A stretch of 64,000 bases of DNA from an uncultured beta proteobacterium (lineage in GTDB: Bacteria > Pseudomonadota > Gammaproteobacteria > Burkholderiales > Burkholderiaceae_C): assembly GCA_903909815.1 (NCBI GenBank), contig CAIVXG010000082.1, positions 23,462 through 87,461 of the forward strand, given 5' to 3'. The number at the start of each line of letters is the position of its first letter. Within the stretch, counting starts at the first letter, position 1. Both the position numbers and the translations under genes were made by a program. Of the stretch, positions 27,097-36,331 are shown in pieces. The notes under the pieces were generated by a model. It was not told the origin of the DNA, searched no databases, and saw nothing but the letters and a program-made list of their open reading frames with translations.

Positions 27097-27129
27097 CAAA
27101 AGAAGAAGGGCCCTCACGCGAAGGGCCCT
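27097..27129 (-). terminator. Rho-independent terminator of the MHS transporter gene
   Basis: On the minus strand AGGGCCCT, loop TCGCGTG, AGGGCCCT, then TCTTCTTTT. The 8-bp GC-rich stem followed by a T-rich run lies about 50 nt beyond the transporter stop at 27178. Confidence 0.75.
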
Positions 27130-27177
27130 GGAGCGGGAGTCATGCCGTCTGGCATCACCCCGGATTCGACCCGCTGG

Positions 27178-28836
27178 TCAGTCGCGTGCGTAAATGTCCA
27201 CGTCCTTGGTCTCCTTGACGAACAACATGCCGATGACAAAGGTCATGCCAGCAATGATGACGGGGTACCACAGGCCGTTGTACATATTGCCGGTCTGCGC
27301 CACGATGGCAAAGGCCGTGGTCGGCAACAGCCCGCCGAACCAGCCGTTACCGATGTGATACGGCAGCGACATCGAGGTGTAGCGGATGCGCGTCGGGAAC
27401 AACTCCACCAGCATGGCTGCAATCGGCCCGTAGACCATGGTGACCAGCACCACCAGGTAGGTCAGGATCGCGATCACCACCACCGTATTCACCCTGGCCG
27501 GATCCGCCTTGGTCGGATAGCCCGCCGTCTTCAGATCGTCCGCCACAGCCTTCTTGAACTCGGCGTCCTTCTTCTTGGCCTCGTCTGCGGGCAGGCCCTT
27601 GGAAGAATAGCTGGGAATTTCGGCCGCGCCGATCTTGATGGATGCCACCGTACCGGCCGCTGCTGTGACGTTTTCATAGCTCACGGACGCACCCGCCAAC
27701 ACCTGCTTGGCGATGTCGCAGGAACTGGTGAACTTTGCCGTGCCCGTTGGGTTGAACTGGAACGAGCATTCTTTCGGATCCGCCGTCACGGTCACCCGGT
27801 TCTTGGCCTGAGCTTCCGCCAATGCGGGGTTGGCCGCCTGGGTCAGCGCGGAGAACGCGGGAAAGTAGGTCAGCACCGCCAGCAGGCAACCCGCCATGAT
27901 GATCGGCTTACGGCCAATCTTGTCCGACCATGCACCAAACACGATGAAGAAAGGCGTACCGATCAGCAGCGAGATGGCCACATAGATATTGGCCGTTGCC
28001 AGGTCCACCTTGAGTGCTTGCGTCATGAAGAACAGCGCATAGAACTGGCCGCCGTACCAGACCACGGCTTGACCTGCGGTCAGACCGAACAAGGCCAGAA
28101 TCACGACCTTCAGGTTCTTCCATTGCCCAAACGACTCGGACAGCGGCGCTTTGGAGGTCTTGCCCTCGGCCTTCATCTTGGCAAAAGCAGGGGACTCGTT
28201 CATCGACAGGCGAATCCACACGCTCACTGCCAGCAGCGCGATCGACACAATGAACGGAACACGCCAGCCCCAGTCGGCAAATACGACCGGACCGAGCAGG
28301 GTTTGGGTTCCCAGAATCACCATCAGGCTCAGCATCAGGCCGAGCGTGGCCGTGGTCTGGATCCAGGAGGTGTAGGCGCCGCGCTTGCCCTGGGGCGAGT
28401 GCTCGGCCACGTAGGTGGCTGCGCCGCCGTACTCACCGCCCAGCGCCAGGCCCTGCAACATGCGCAAGGCGATCAGGATCACGGGAGCCGCCACACCGAT
28501 GCTGGAATAACTCGGCAACACGCCCACGATGAAAGTGGACAAGCCCATGATCAAGATGGTCACGAGGAAGGTGTACTTGCGGCCAATCATGTCGCCCAGG
28601 CGGCCAAAGAAGATGGCGCCAAAGGGGCGCACAATAAACCCGGCTGCAAACGCCAGCAAAGCAAAAATGAACGCTGATCCAGGGTCCAGCGCGCTGAAGA
28701 ATTGCTTGGCTATGATGCCGGCGAGCGAGCCATAAAGGTAGAAGTCGTACCACTCGAAGACGGTGCCGAGGGAAGATGCAAAGATCACCTTCTTCTCAGC
28801 GGACGTCATCGGACGTGAAGCTGCAACTGTTGCCAT
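27178..28836 (-). CDS. MFS transporter, metabolite:H+ symporter (MHS) family
   Basis: Inner-membrane proton-driven importer of 552 residues. The start at 28836 (MATVAASRPMTSAEKK) has GGAGAC upstream; the longer upstream frame is unlikely. MHS hallmarks are FEWYDFYLYGSLAG in TM1, GRLGDMIGRKYTF after TM2 and RMLQGLALGGEYGGAATYVAEH in TM4. Relatives carry alpha-ketoglutarate, proline/betaine, shikimate or citrate. An extra ~110-residue hydrophilic segment with two cysteines (about residues 385-490) interrupts two late TM helices. No catabolic genes adjoin it, so the substrate is unknown. Confidence 0.9.
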   Translation of the reverse strand: MATVAASRPMTSAEKKVIFASSLGTVFEWYDFYLYGSLAGIIAKQFFSALDPGSAFIFALLAFAAGFIVRPFGAIFFGRLGDMIGRKYTFLVTILIMGLSTFIVGVLPSYSSIGVAAPVILIALRMLQGLALGGEYGGAATYVAEHSPQGKRGAYTSWIQTTATLGLMLSLMVILGTQTLLGPVVFADWGWRVPFIVSIALLAVSVWIRLSMNESPAFAKMKAEGKTSKAPLSESFGQWKNLKVVILALFGLTAGQAVVWYGGQFYALFFMTQALKVDLATANIYVAISLLIGTPFFIVFGAWSDKIGRKPIIMAGCLLAVLTYFPAFSALTQAANPALAEAQAKNRVTVTADPKECSFQFNPTGTAKFTSSCDIAKQVLAGASVSYENVTAAAGTVASIKIGAAEIPSYSSKGLPADEAKKKDAEFKKAVADDLKTAGYPTKADPARVNTVVVIAILTYLVVLVTMVYGPIAAMLVELFPTRIRYTSMSLPYHIGNGWFGGLLPTTAFAIVAQTGNMYNGLWYPVIIAGMTFVIGMLFVKETKDVDIYARD

Positions 28837-29230
28837 GATTTTGTCTCCTAACAAAGTTAGTTTCAGGGGTCCGAAGCGGCCACTGTGGGCGCAATGTCCG
28901 CCGCGAGGCTGACTCGACTCTGACAGATCAATGGCTGCCATTGCACCGAAACTTTCGCTGCACTTACAGCCCTAGAACTAACCCTTGCCTTTCATTTTTC
29001 GATATGAAATTTGGAACTGTTTACACGTCTTCAAGAACCCTTTGGCATACGCGTTTCTACCAAGTCAATAGTTTGGGGTTCTGCGAACGATGCGCTTAGT
29101 TCGGCACGAAATAGGTCAAAGACGCTTGGACTCGTAAGCACTTGGTCAGTAGGCGTCCAGAGAATGCGCCCGTTCATTGAGGCATTCTCCTCGTGCACAC
29201 TTTCCATCCAACAACATTGAGGAGACAGAC
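28837..29230. other. non-coding divergent spacer between MHS transporter and acetate symporter genes
   Basis: No credible gene in 394 bp. It should hold the promoters of both divergent units. Visible structure: CTAAC-AAA-GTTAG (28848-28860), a small hairpin directly before the transporter ribosome site, and TTTCAT/ATGAAA arms (28990-28995 and 29004-29009) in an AT-rich patch, which could be an operator. I could not assign -35/-10 boxes with confidence. Confidence 0.6.
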
Positions 29231-29539
29231 ATGAGTGATCCTGTGATCGCAAAGATCCAGAGCCACCCGAAATACCTGGAGTTGCAGCGCACGCGCAACC
29301 GTTTCGGTGTGATTTTGACGGTGCTGATGCTGGTCGTTTACTACGGCTACATCGCACTGATCGCCTTCGACAAACCATTTCTTGCGCAACCCATCGGTGC
29401 GGGCGTGACCACGCTGGGCATTCCCATCGGCATGGGCGTGATCGTGTTCACGATCGTGATCACCGGCATCTACGTGCGCCGGGCCAACAGCCGCTACGAC
29501 GACCTGACCCGCGACATCCTGAAGGACGTGAACAAATGA
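29231..29539 (+). CDS. yjcH: DUF485 membrane protein, acetate symporter accessory
   Basis: Protein of 102 residues with two transmembrane helices ([22 protein letters not shown] and [23 protein letters not shown]), as in YjcH/DUF485. It starts at an ATG preceded by GAGGAGAC and overlaps actP by 4 nt (ATGA). In many proteobacteria it is encoded with ActP-type sodium:solute symporters and probably assists them; its exact action is unknown. Confidence 0.9.
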   Translation: MSDPVIAKIQSHPKYLELQRTRNRFGVILTVLMLVVYYGYIALIAFDKPFLAQPIGAGVTTLGIPIGMGVIVFTIVITGIYVRRANSRYDDLTRDILKDVNK

Positions 29540-31266
29540 ACCACATTCAACGTACCACCCTCGCCATGCTGCTGGCCCTGCTGGCCACTGGCGGCGCCTA
29601 CGCTGCCGGCGCCGACCTGGGCCAGGCTGCCAAGCAGGCAACCAACTGGACCGCCATCTCGATGTTCGGCGGCTTTGTCGTGCTCACGCTGTGGATCACG
29701 AAATGGGCTGCGGCCAAGACCAAGAGCGCGGCCGATTTCTATACGGCTGGCGGCGGCATCACGGGCTTCCAGAACGGCCTGGCGATCGCCGGCGACTACA
29801 TGTCAGCGGCGTCCTTTTTGGGGATTTCCGCTGCCGTCATGGCCACCGGCTACGACGGCCTGATCTACTCAATCGGCTTTCTCGTGGGCTGGCCCGTCAT
29901 CACCTTCCTCATGGCAGAGCGCCTGCGCAACCTGGGCAAGTTCACCTTTGCCGACGTCGCCGGCTACCGCTTTTCGCAAACGCCCATTCGCGCCTTCGCT
30001 GCCTCCGGCACGCTGGTGGTGGTGGCGTTCTACCTGATCGCCCAGATGGTGGGCGCAGGTCAGCTGATCAAGCTGCTGTTCGGCCTGGAATACTGGATGG
30101 CGGTTGTGATCGTGGGCGCGCTCATGATGGTGTACGTGCTTTTTGGCGGCATGACCGCCACCACCTGGGTGCAGATCATCAAGGCCTGCATGCTGCTCGC
30201 GGGCGTGACCTTCATGGCCTTCATGGTGCTGGCGCAATTCCACTTCAGCCCGGAAGCGCTGTTTGCCGCAGGTGTGAAAGTGCGCACGGATATCGCCAGC
30301 AATTCGGGCAAGACAGCGCAGGAGGCCGCCACGCTCGGTTTGTCCATCATGGGGCCAGGAGGTTTTGTGAAGGACCCGATCTCGGCGATCTCGTTCGGGA
30401 TGGCGCTGATGTTCGGCACGGCCGGCCTGCCGCACATCCTGATGCGCTTTTTCACCGTTCCCAACGCCAAGGAAGCGCGCAAGTCGGTGTTCTGGGCGAC
30501 CACCTGGATCGGCTACTTTTACGTGCTGATCTTCATCATCGGCTTTGGCGCCATCACCCTGGTGCTGACCAATCCCGAGATGTCGGACGTGGCCAAGGGC
30601 ATCATCAAGGGCGGTGCGGGAACGGCCAACATGGCTGCGGTGCTGGTCGCAAAGACCGTGGGCGGCGACGTCTTCTACGGCTTCATCTCGGCCGTGGCCT
30701 TCGCCACGATTCTGGCTGTGGTTGCGGGCCTGACCCTCTCTGGCGCCTCGGCCGTGTCGCACGACTTGTACGCCACGGTGTTCAAGAAGGGCAATGCCGA
30801 CAGCGCCTCCGAGTTGAAGGTCTCGCGCTACACCACCGTGGCTCTGGGCATCGTAGCCGTGGCGCTGGGCATTGTGTTCGAAAAGCAGAACATCGCCTTC
30901 ATGGTGTCGCTGGCGTTCGCGATCGCGGCCTCGGCCAACTTCCCGGTGCTGTTCATGTCGGTACTGTGGAAAGACTGCACCACCAAGGGCGCTGTCATTG
31001 GCGGCTTCCTGGGGCTGATCTCTTCCGTGGGCCTGACCATCGTCTCGCCCTCGGTCTGGGAAGCCACGCTCGGCTACCCCAAGGGATCGGCATGGTTCCC
31101 TTACACCTCGCCTGCGCTGTTCTCGATGACCATCGGCTTCGTCGGCATCTGGTTGTTCTCGGTGCTGGACCGCAGTCCGGCTGCTGCCAAGGAACGTGAA
31201 GCCTTTGCCGCGCAAAAGGTGCGCTCGGAAACTGGCTATGGCGCCACCGGCGCATCCGGCCACTGA
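29536..31266 (+). CDS. actP: cation/acetate symporter
   Basis: Sodium:solute symporter family permease of 576 residues. It has an N-terminal signal-like segment ([17 protein letters not shown]) as in E. coli ActP, then TM helices with [36 protein letters not shown] and [25 protein letters not shown], which are ActP hallmarks. It imports acetate and probably other short monocarboxylates. Coupled to the upstream DUF485 gene by a 4-nt overlap and followed by a terminator. Confidence 0.93.
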   Translation: MNHIQRTTLAMLLALLATGGAYAAGADLGQAAKQATNWTAISMFGGFVVLTLWITKWAAAKTKSAADFYTAGGGITGFQNGLAIAGDYMSAASFLGISAAVMATGYDGLIYSIGFLVGWPVITFLMAERLRNLGKFTFADVAGYRFSQTPIRAFAASGTLVVVAFYLIAQMVGAGQLIKLLFGLEYWMAVVIVGALMMVYVLFGGMTATTWVQIIKACMLLAGVTFMAFMVLAQFHFSPEALFAAGVKVRTDIASNSGKTAQEAATLGLSIMGPGGFVKDPISAISFGMALMFGTAGLPHILMRFFTVPNAKEARKSVFWATTWIGYFYVLIFIIGFGAITLVLTNPEMSDVAKGIIKGGAGTANMAAVLVAKTVGGDVFYGFISAVAFATILAVVAGLTLSGASAVSHDLYATVFKKGNADSASELKVSRYTTVALGIVAVALGIVFEKQNIAFMVSLAFAIAASANFPVLFMSVLWKDCTTKGAVIGGFLGLISSVGLTIVSPSVWEATLGYPKGSAWFPYTSPALFSMTIGFVGIWLFSVLDRSPAAAKEREAFAAQKVRSETGYGATGASGH

Positions 31267-31295
31267 GCATCCCATCGGGCGCTTGCGCCTGTGTG

Positions 31296-31323
31296 AAAAC
31301 CGGGCTTTGGCCTGGTTTTTTTT
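31296..31323 (+). terminator. Rho-independent terminator after actP
   Basis: AAACCGGGC, loop TTTG, GCCTGGTTT (one G-T mismatch) followed by eight Ts at 31316-31323, 30 nt beyond the actP stop. Confidence 0.8.
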
Positions 31324-31527
31324 CGGCTGTTGCCGGTGGCAATCGTGGCGTCGTTGCCTTGACTGCAGCACCCGATACCGGGTCCGCCGCCAAGGTCTCC
31401 CAGCGCCAAAGCGCGCCTGTCATGTAAGCAAGGTCATACTCAGCACGACCCATGCGGGAGGTCGACGTCAAAGATCATGCGCTCCTGCGGATCTGGTCGG
31501 ACATACTCCATACAGGAAGACGCGAAA

Positions 31528-32904
31528 ATGGCTGAATTCAAGTATCAATTTTTTGTCGTCGGCGGCGGCTCCGGCGGTGTGCGTGCCGCCCGCATCGCGG
31601 CCGGTCACGGGGCCCGCGTAGCGATTGCAGAGGGCTATCGCTATGGCGGCACCTGCGTGATTCGCGGCTGCGTGCCGAAGAAGCTGTTGGTTTACGCCGC
31701 GCACTTTTCCGAAGACTTTGCCGATGCTCAAGGCTTTGGCTGGAGCGTGCCGCCGGCAAGCTTTTCCTGGCCGCACTTGATCGCCGCCAAGAACCAGGAG
31801 ATTGCGCGGCTGAGCGAACTCTACGAAAGCAATCTGCGCCGCTCCGGCGTCGAGGTGCTGCACGGCGCTGCGCGCATCGTGGACGCGCATACGGTCGAGG
31901 TGAACGGCCAGCGCTTCAGCGCCGAGCACATCCTGATCGCCACCGGCGGCAGGCCCTTTTTACCTTCGATTCCTGGCATCGAGCACGCGCTCACGTCGAA
32001 TGAAATGTTCGACCTGCCACAGTTGCCCCAGCGTGTGCTGATCGTTGGCGGCGGCTACATCGCAGTCGAGTTTGCCGGCATCCTGAAGGGCCTGGGTGCA
32101 CAGCTCACGCTGTGCTATCGCGGCGAGAAATTGCTGCGCGGCTTCGACGACGATGTGCGCCAGCATCTGCACGAGGAAATGACGAAGAAGGACATTCGCA
32201 TCCTGCTCCAGAGCGATATCGTGCGCATCGACCGCCTGGGCTCGGGTGAACTGCAGGTCGAAATCTCCGGCAAGGCTCCGGGGTCGAAGTTGTTCGACAC
32301 GGTGCTGTATGCCACCGGCCGCACCCCCAACACCGAGGGCCTGGGGTTGACGCACGCCGGCGTCGCAGTGGACACCGCGGGCGGGGTACAGGTCGACGCG
32401 TATGGTCGCACCAATGTTCCCAGCATTCACGCCGTAGGCGATGTCACGAACCGCATTGCGCTCACGCCGGTGGCGATCCGCGAGGGCGCAGCCGTGGCCG
32501 ACACGCTGTTCGGACCCGGCCCGACCGTGGCCGATCTGAGCGTGGTTCCGTCCGCGGTCTTCAGCCAGCCGCCGATTGGCACGGTGGGTTTTAGCGAAGC
32601 CGAGGCGCTGAAGCGTTATGAAGCTATCGACATCTATCGCGCCAACTTTCGCTCGCTACGCCAGGCCCTGTCGGGGCGCGACGAGCGCACCCTCATCAAA
32701 CTGATCGTGGACCACGCCAGCCAGCGCGTCTTGGGCGCACACATGGTGGGCGCGGATGCACCCGAGATCATTCAGGGTCTGGCCATCGCCATCCGCATGG
32801 GCGCCACCAAGGCGGATTTCGACGCCACCGTAGCCCTTCACCCCACCAGCGCGGAAGAATTTGTGACCCTGCGCGAAAAGACCACGCGCACAAGACATGA
32901 CTGA
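31528..32904 (+). CDS. gor: glutathione-disulfide reductase
   Basis: Flavoprotein of 458 residues that reduces GSSG with NADPH. FAD motif VVGGGSGGVRAARIA at the N-terminus; redox-active pair C43-C48 in GGTCVIRGCVPKKL, the glutathione reductase form; NADPH motif VGGGYIAVEFAGIL followed by basic residues (CYRGEKLLRGFDD); C-terminal interface LHPTSAEEF with the catalytic His. The ATG at 31528 is the first codon of the conserved region. It overlaps egtD by 8 nt, so thiol reduction is co-expressed with ergothioneine synthesis. Confidence 0.93.
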   Translation: MAEFKYQFFVVGGGSGGVRAARIAAGHGARVAIAEGYRYGGTCVIRGCVPKKLLVYAAHFSEDFADAQGFGWSVPPASFSWPHLIAAKNQEIARLSELYESNLRRSGVEVLHGAARIVDAHTVEVNGQRFSAEHILIATGGRPFLPSIPGIEHALTSNEMFDLPQLPQRVLIVGGGYIAVEFAGILKGLGAQLTLCYRGEKLLRGFDDDVRQHLHEEMTKKDIRILLQSDIVRIDRLGSGELQVEISGKAPGSKLFDTVLYATGRTPNTEGLGLTHAGVAVDTAGGVQVDAYGRTNVPSIHAVGDVTNRIALTPVAIREGAAVADTLFGPGPTVADLSVVPSAVFSQPPIGTVGFSEAEALKRYEAIDIYRANFRSLRQALSGRDERTLIKLIVDHASQRVLGAHMVGADAPEIIQGLAIAIRMGATKADFDATVALHPTSAEEFVTLREKTTRTRHD

Positions 32905-33823
32905 ATCCCCTTTGAGCCCCGTGCAGGAAATTGTGCAAGGCCTGCTCCAGGCTACGGCCCGCATTGCACCCAAGTATTTCTACGACGCCGCGGGTTCTGC
33001 GCTGTTCGAGGACATCACGCGTCTGCCCGAGTACTACCCGACGCGCACCGAACGCCAGATCATGGCGGCGCACGGCGCCGACATCGCGCGACGCCTGGGG
33101 CCCGGCGCGAGCGTGATTGAGCTGGGTGCGGGCAGTTGCGAGAAGGCGCGTGAACTTTGCCAGTTGATTGCACCTTCGCACTTTGTTGCGGTCGATATTT
33201 CCTCCGAGTTCCTGCACGATGCCGTGGCGCAGCTGCGCGTGGCGCTCCCGGGTGTGGAGGTGCGCGCCCTCGCCGCCGATCTCACAACCGACTTCACGCT
33301 GCCGCAGGACCTGCCGCGACAGCGTCGGCTGGTGTTCTACCCGGGCTCCTCCATAGGCAACTTCGACCCGGCGCAGGCGCTGCAACTGCTCGCGCGCATG
33401 CGTGGCCTGATCGAAGATGACGGTGCGCTGCTGATTGGTGTCGATCTGACAAAGGAAGTGGCCGTGCTCGAAGCCGCTTACGACGACGCAGCCGGCGTGA
33501 CGGCGGCGTTCAATTTGAACGTTCTGCGCCACATCAATCGCCTCATCGACAGCGATTTCGACCTGAGCCAGTGGCGCCATTGCGCCTTCTTCAATGCCAC
33601 CGACTCGCGCATCGAAATGCATCTGCAAGCCTGCGTCGAAACGGTCGTGCGCTGGCCTGGTGGTGAACGTGGCTTTGCCAAAGGCGAACGCATTCACACC
33701 GAAAACAGCTACAAATACCGGATGGAAGATTTCGTCCAACTATTGAACCAGGCCGGTTTTGCACAAACCGAGGTCTGGAGCGACGATCGCTCGTGGTTCG
33801 CGCTGTTTCTGGCACGACCCTGA
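32897..33823 (+). CDS. egtD: L-histidine N-alpha-methyltransferase (ergothioneine synthesis)
   Basis: Trimethylates histidine to hercynine with SAM, the first step of ergothioneine synthesis. 308 residues with family features: PKYFYDAAGSALFEDITRLPEYYPTRTE near the N-terminus, SAM-binding VIELGAGSCEKA, FYPGSSIGNF, and the C-terminal KGERIHTENSYKY. It starts inside the last codons of gor and is followed 19 nt later by egtB, so gor-egtD-egtB is one transcription unit. Confidence 0.94.
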   Translation: MTESPLSPVQEIVQGLLQATARIAPKYFYDAAGSALFEDITRLPEYYPTRTERQIMAAHGADIARRLGPGASVIELGAGSCEKARELCQLIAPSHFVAVDISSEFLHDAVAQLRVALPGVEVRALAADLTTDFTLPQDLPRQRRLVFYPGSSIGNFDPAQALQLLARMRGLIEDDGALLIGVDLTKEVAVLEAAYDDAAGVTAAFNLNVLRHINRLIDSDFDLSQWRHCAFFNATDSRIEMHLQACVETVVRWPGGERGFAKGERIHTENSYKYRMEDFVQLLNQAGFAQTEVWSDDRSWFALFLARP

Positions 33824-33842
33824 ACACACCCGGAGCACCCTC

Positions 33843-35015
33843 ATGAGCCCATCCGAACTCAGCCAGCGCTTCCGATCCGTGCGTGCCTACACGACAACGC
33901 TGGCCGCCCCCCTGTCGACCGAGGATTGCTGCGTGCAGTCCATGCCGGATGCGAGTCCGACCAAGTGGCATCTGGCGCACACAACGTGGTTCTTCGAGAC
34001 CTTCGTGCTGGAGCGCTGGGAGCACGGTTTCTTGCCCTTCGATCCCGCGTTTCGCGTGCTCTTCAACTCCTACTACAACGCCGTCGGCGAGAAGCACCCG
34101 CGGGCACAAAGAGGCTTGCTCACGCGCCCCGGACTGGACCAGGTTCGGGCCTACCGCGCCGACGTCGATGCGCGCATGCAAGCCCTGTTTGAGTCCTCAT
34201 CGGAACCGGAACTGCTGGCGCTGGTGGAGCTGGGTTTGCAGCACGAGCAACAACACCAGGAGCTGCTGCTCACCGACCTCCTGCATCTGTTTTCGCGCAA
34301 CCCGCTGCTGCCCGCGTACCAGGCGCAAACGCCAGTGGCGCGACCCGCGCCGAGCTTGCGCTGGCACCGATTCGCCGGCGACCTGACCGAGATCGGCCAC
34401 AGTGGCGAAGGCTTTGGCTTCGACAACGAACTGCCCCGGCACAGCGTCTATCTGCAACCCTTCGAAATCGCGTCACGGCTTGTTACCAACGGCGAATATG
34501 CGTCCTTCATCGCCGCCGGCGGCTACGCGGATCCGGTGCATTGGCTGGCCGAGGGCTGGGACTGGTGCATGGCACAGGGGCGCGCGCAGCCGCTGTATTG
34601 GCGCGGAGAAGGGCTCGCCTGGCAGGAGTTCACGCTCGGCGGCCTGTTGGCGCTGAACCCGGACGCACCCCTGACCCATGTGTCCTACTACGAGGCCGAC
34701 GCCTTTGCGCGCTGGGCCAAGGCGCGACTGCCCACCGAATCAGAATGGGAGCGCGCAGCAACCGCGGGCGCGCTGGACCAGTTGTTCAGCGACGCCTGGC
34801 AGTGGACCGCGTCGAGCTACGCCGCGTATCCGGGCTTTCGCGTCGGACCGGGTGCTGTGGGCGAGTACAACGGCAAGTTCATGGTAAACCAGTACGTGCT
34901 GCGCGGCGGCTCCAGCGCTACGTCGCCAGGCCACTCGCGCGCCAGCTATCGAAACTTCTTTCCCGCCGGCGCCTGCTGGCAGTTATCGGGCATCCGGCTG
35001 GCGCGGGACGCTTAA
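33843..35015 (+). CDS. egtB: ergothioneine sulfoxide synthase, EgtB type II-like
   Basis: Non-heme iron enzyme of 390 residues that joins hercynine to a thiol with O2. N-terminal DinB-like domain with iron-ligand histidines (H46 in HLAH; H134 and H138 in HEQQHQE) and a C-terminal FGE-sulfatase domain (VTNGEYASFIAAGGY, LPTESEWERAA, VLRGGSSATSPGHSRASYRNFF). Y77-Y78 in FNSYYNAVGEKHPRAQRG match the paired tyrosines of type II EgtBs that use cysteine directly, so no EgtA/EgtC step is needed. No PLP-dependent EgtE lyase is in the window. Start at the ATG at 33843. Confidence 0.92.
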   Translation: MSPSELSQRFRSVRAYTTTLAAPLSTEDCCVQSMPDASPTKWHLAHTTWFFETFVLERWEHGFLPFDPAFRVLFNSYYNAVGEKHPRAQRGLLTRPGLDQVRAYRADVDARMQALFESSSEPELLALVELGLQHEQQHQELLLTDLLHLFSRNPLLPAYQAQTPVARPAPSLRWHRFAGDLTEIGHSGEGFGFDNELPRHSVYLQPFEIASRLVTNGEYASFIAAGGYADPVHWLAEGWDWCMAQGRAQPLYWRGEGLAWQEFTLGGLLALNPDAPLTHVSYYEADAFARWAKARLPTESEWERAATAGALDQLFSDAWQWTASSYAAYPGFRVGPGAVGEYNGKFMVNQYVLRGGSSATSPGHSRASYRNFFPAGACWQLSGIRLARDA

Positions 35016-35308
35016 GAACCGGCTTCGTCAATGACCCGCACGCCCTTCCAAAACGCTACGAAACCTGCGATGTTGGTGGCAGCCGGCTTCGTACTAGGGT
35101 AGTACCAGGCGGCGTCCTTGTTGGTCTTGCCTTCGACCACCACGTCATAGTAGTTGGCTGTGCCCTTCCAGGGGCAAACGCTGTGCGTCGCGCTTGCCCG
35201 GAAGTAGCGCATGTCCAGCGCCTGCGGCGGAAAGTACTTGTTCCCCTCCACCGTCTCGTAACGCTCGGTTTGAGCGATGACGGTGTTGTTCCAGATGGCC
35301 TTGATCAT
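35012..35308 (-). CDS. DUF427 domain protein
   Basis: Protein of 98 residues, a single DUF427 beta-tent domain. Hallmarks: MIKAIWNNTVIAQT, YFPPQALDMRYF, and the THSVCPWKGTANYYDV segment with the conserved CPWKG. Biochemical function is unknown for this family. Convergent with egtB, overlapping its last 4 nt. GGACATCG upstream of the ATG serves as a possible ribosome site. Confidence 0.9.
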   Translation of the reverse strand: MIKAIWNNTVIAQTERYETVEGNKYFPPQALDMRYFRASATHSVCPWKGTANYYDVVVEGKTNKDAAWYYPSTKPAATNIAGFVAFWKGVRVIDEAGS

Positions 35309-35371
35309 GACGATGTCCTCTCAAAATGGGTATGCCGCCTCAACGCAATGGTGGCCACGGGCCGACCGTTT

Positions 35372-36022
35372 TCAGTGACCTGCCTGTGCACCCCACAACT
35401 GCTGGAGGCGAGCGTCGCGCCCGCAACTTGCGCGGTAGTACTTGTAGCGGATCGGGTTCTTCACGTGATAGTCTTGGTGATACGCTTCCGCCGGGTAGAA
35501 GGGGCCGGCCATCACGATCTCGGTGACGATGGAGTCCTTGAAGGGTTTGGACTTTTCCAGCGCCAGACGCGAGGCCTGGGCCGTCTTGAACTGCTCCGCG
35601 TCGTGCGCAAAGATGACGGTGCGGTAAGGCGATCCATGATCGCAGAATTGCTGGTCCTTGACGGTCGGGTCGATGCTGCGCCAGAAGTACTCGACCAGCC
35701 GCTGGTAACTCACTTTGGAAGGATCGTAAACCACCTGCACCGCCTCTGCATGGCCCGTGGTATGGGATGACACTTGTTCATAGCTCGGGTTGACCGTACG
35801 GCCGCCGGTGTAGCCGGCGGTGGTGGAGATCACGCCCGGCAGCTTCTCGAAATCGGACTGCACGCACCAGAAGCAGCCACCCGCGAAGGCGGCCTTGGCA
35901 GATGCTGCGCCTGTGGCGATGTTGGCGGCGCCGGTCTGGGCATTCGACAGCGCCGACAAACCGAGCAGAATGCAGGCGAATGCGCTGCGTAGAAAACCCT
36001 GAAACCCATTTATCCTGTTCAT
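35372..36022 (-). CDS. msrA: peptide-methionine (S)-S-oxide reductase, exported form
   Basis: Repairs methionine-S-sulfoxide in proteins. 216 residues from the ATG at 36022, with a signal peptide (FLRSAFACILLGLSALSNAQ) indicating periplasmic location. The active site is GGCFWC with nucleophile C50 and C53, followed by GYTGG, GHAEAVQV and YHQDYH. A further Cys (SCGRD) near the C-terminus is a candidate resolving residue. It follows a 39-codon open frame by 7 nt. No msrB is adjacent. Confidence 0.93.
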   Translation of the reverse strand: MNRINGFQGFLRSAFACILLGLSALSNAQTGAANIATGAASAKAAFAGGCFWCVQSDFEKLPGVISTTAGYTGGRTVNPSYEQVSSHTTGHAEAVQVVYDPSKVSYQRLVEYFWRSIDPTVKDQQFCDHGSPYRTVIFAHDAEQFKTAQASRLALEKSKPFKDSIVTEIVMAGPFYPAEAYHQDYHVKNPIRYKYYRASCGRDARLQQLWGAQAGH

Positions 36023-36029
36023 GCTGCAC

Positions 36030-36149
36030 CTACGAATTTGAGCGCAACAGCAGTGCTGCAATGACTGACGGATCAGCAATGGTGGCGGCGTTTGTCTGGC
36101 GGACAAAGCCCACTGCGGCGAGCAGCGAAAAGAACAGGCGGCGTGTCAT
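36030..36149 (-). CDS. possible 39-residue secreted leader peptide upstream of msrA
   Basis: Open frame from the ATG at 36149 with AAGGGG upstream at a suitable distance. The predicted product begins MTRRLFFSLLAAVGFVRQT, which looks like a signal sequence, then stops after LLLRSNS. It ends 7 nt before the msrA start, so it could couple translation to msrA or be the decayed N-terminus of a lost gene (for example another exported protein). Evidence is limited to signal-like composition and ribosome site. Confidence 0.35.
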   Translation of the reverse strand: MTRRLFFSLLAAVGFVRQTNAATIADPSVIAALLLRSNS

Positions 36150-36197
36150 GGTGGAACCCCTTTGTGTTGACTGGTGCCTACTTGGTCGTCGCATGGG

Positions 36198-36211
36198 GTG
36201 AAACCTTTCAC
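36198..36211. promoter_or_regulatory. 14-bp perfect palindrome between msrA and arsS
   Basis: GTGAAA-CC-TTTCAC, a perfect short palindrome about 120 nt upstream of arsS in the divergent spacer. A regulator site is possible; no regulator gene adjoins it. Confidence 0.3.
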
Positions 36212-36278
36212 TTCTGCCGCCGTCCTGATCGTGTTTCCGAGCCCATCCGGCAACGACGAAAAATTCTTCAGCCGCACT

Positions 36279-36307
36279 GTAAGGTTTCAGCGGTTGGCCC
36301 GTCTAAT
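36279..36307 (+). promoter_or_regulatory. candidate ECF-sigma-type promoter of the arsS operon
   Basis: TGTAAGG at 36279-36285 and CGTCTAAT at 36300-36307, 14 nt apart and 24 nt before the arsS ATG. The layout and the CGTC -10 core resemble promoters read by extracytoplasmic-function sigma factors, not sigma-70. Recognised by eye; no sigma gene lies in the window. Confidence 0.4.
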
Positions 36308-36331
36308 GGGCGACAACACCTACTCGAACCC

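Noticed and set aside
26854..28677. 607-residue plus-strand frame
   Set aside because: His/Arg/Gln-rich antisense of the MHS transporter; no membrane or enzyme motifs.
29691..31199. 502-residue plus-strand frame inside actP
   Set aside because: Different frame of actP; its own translation is Arg/Gly/His-rich with no signature.
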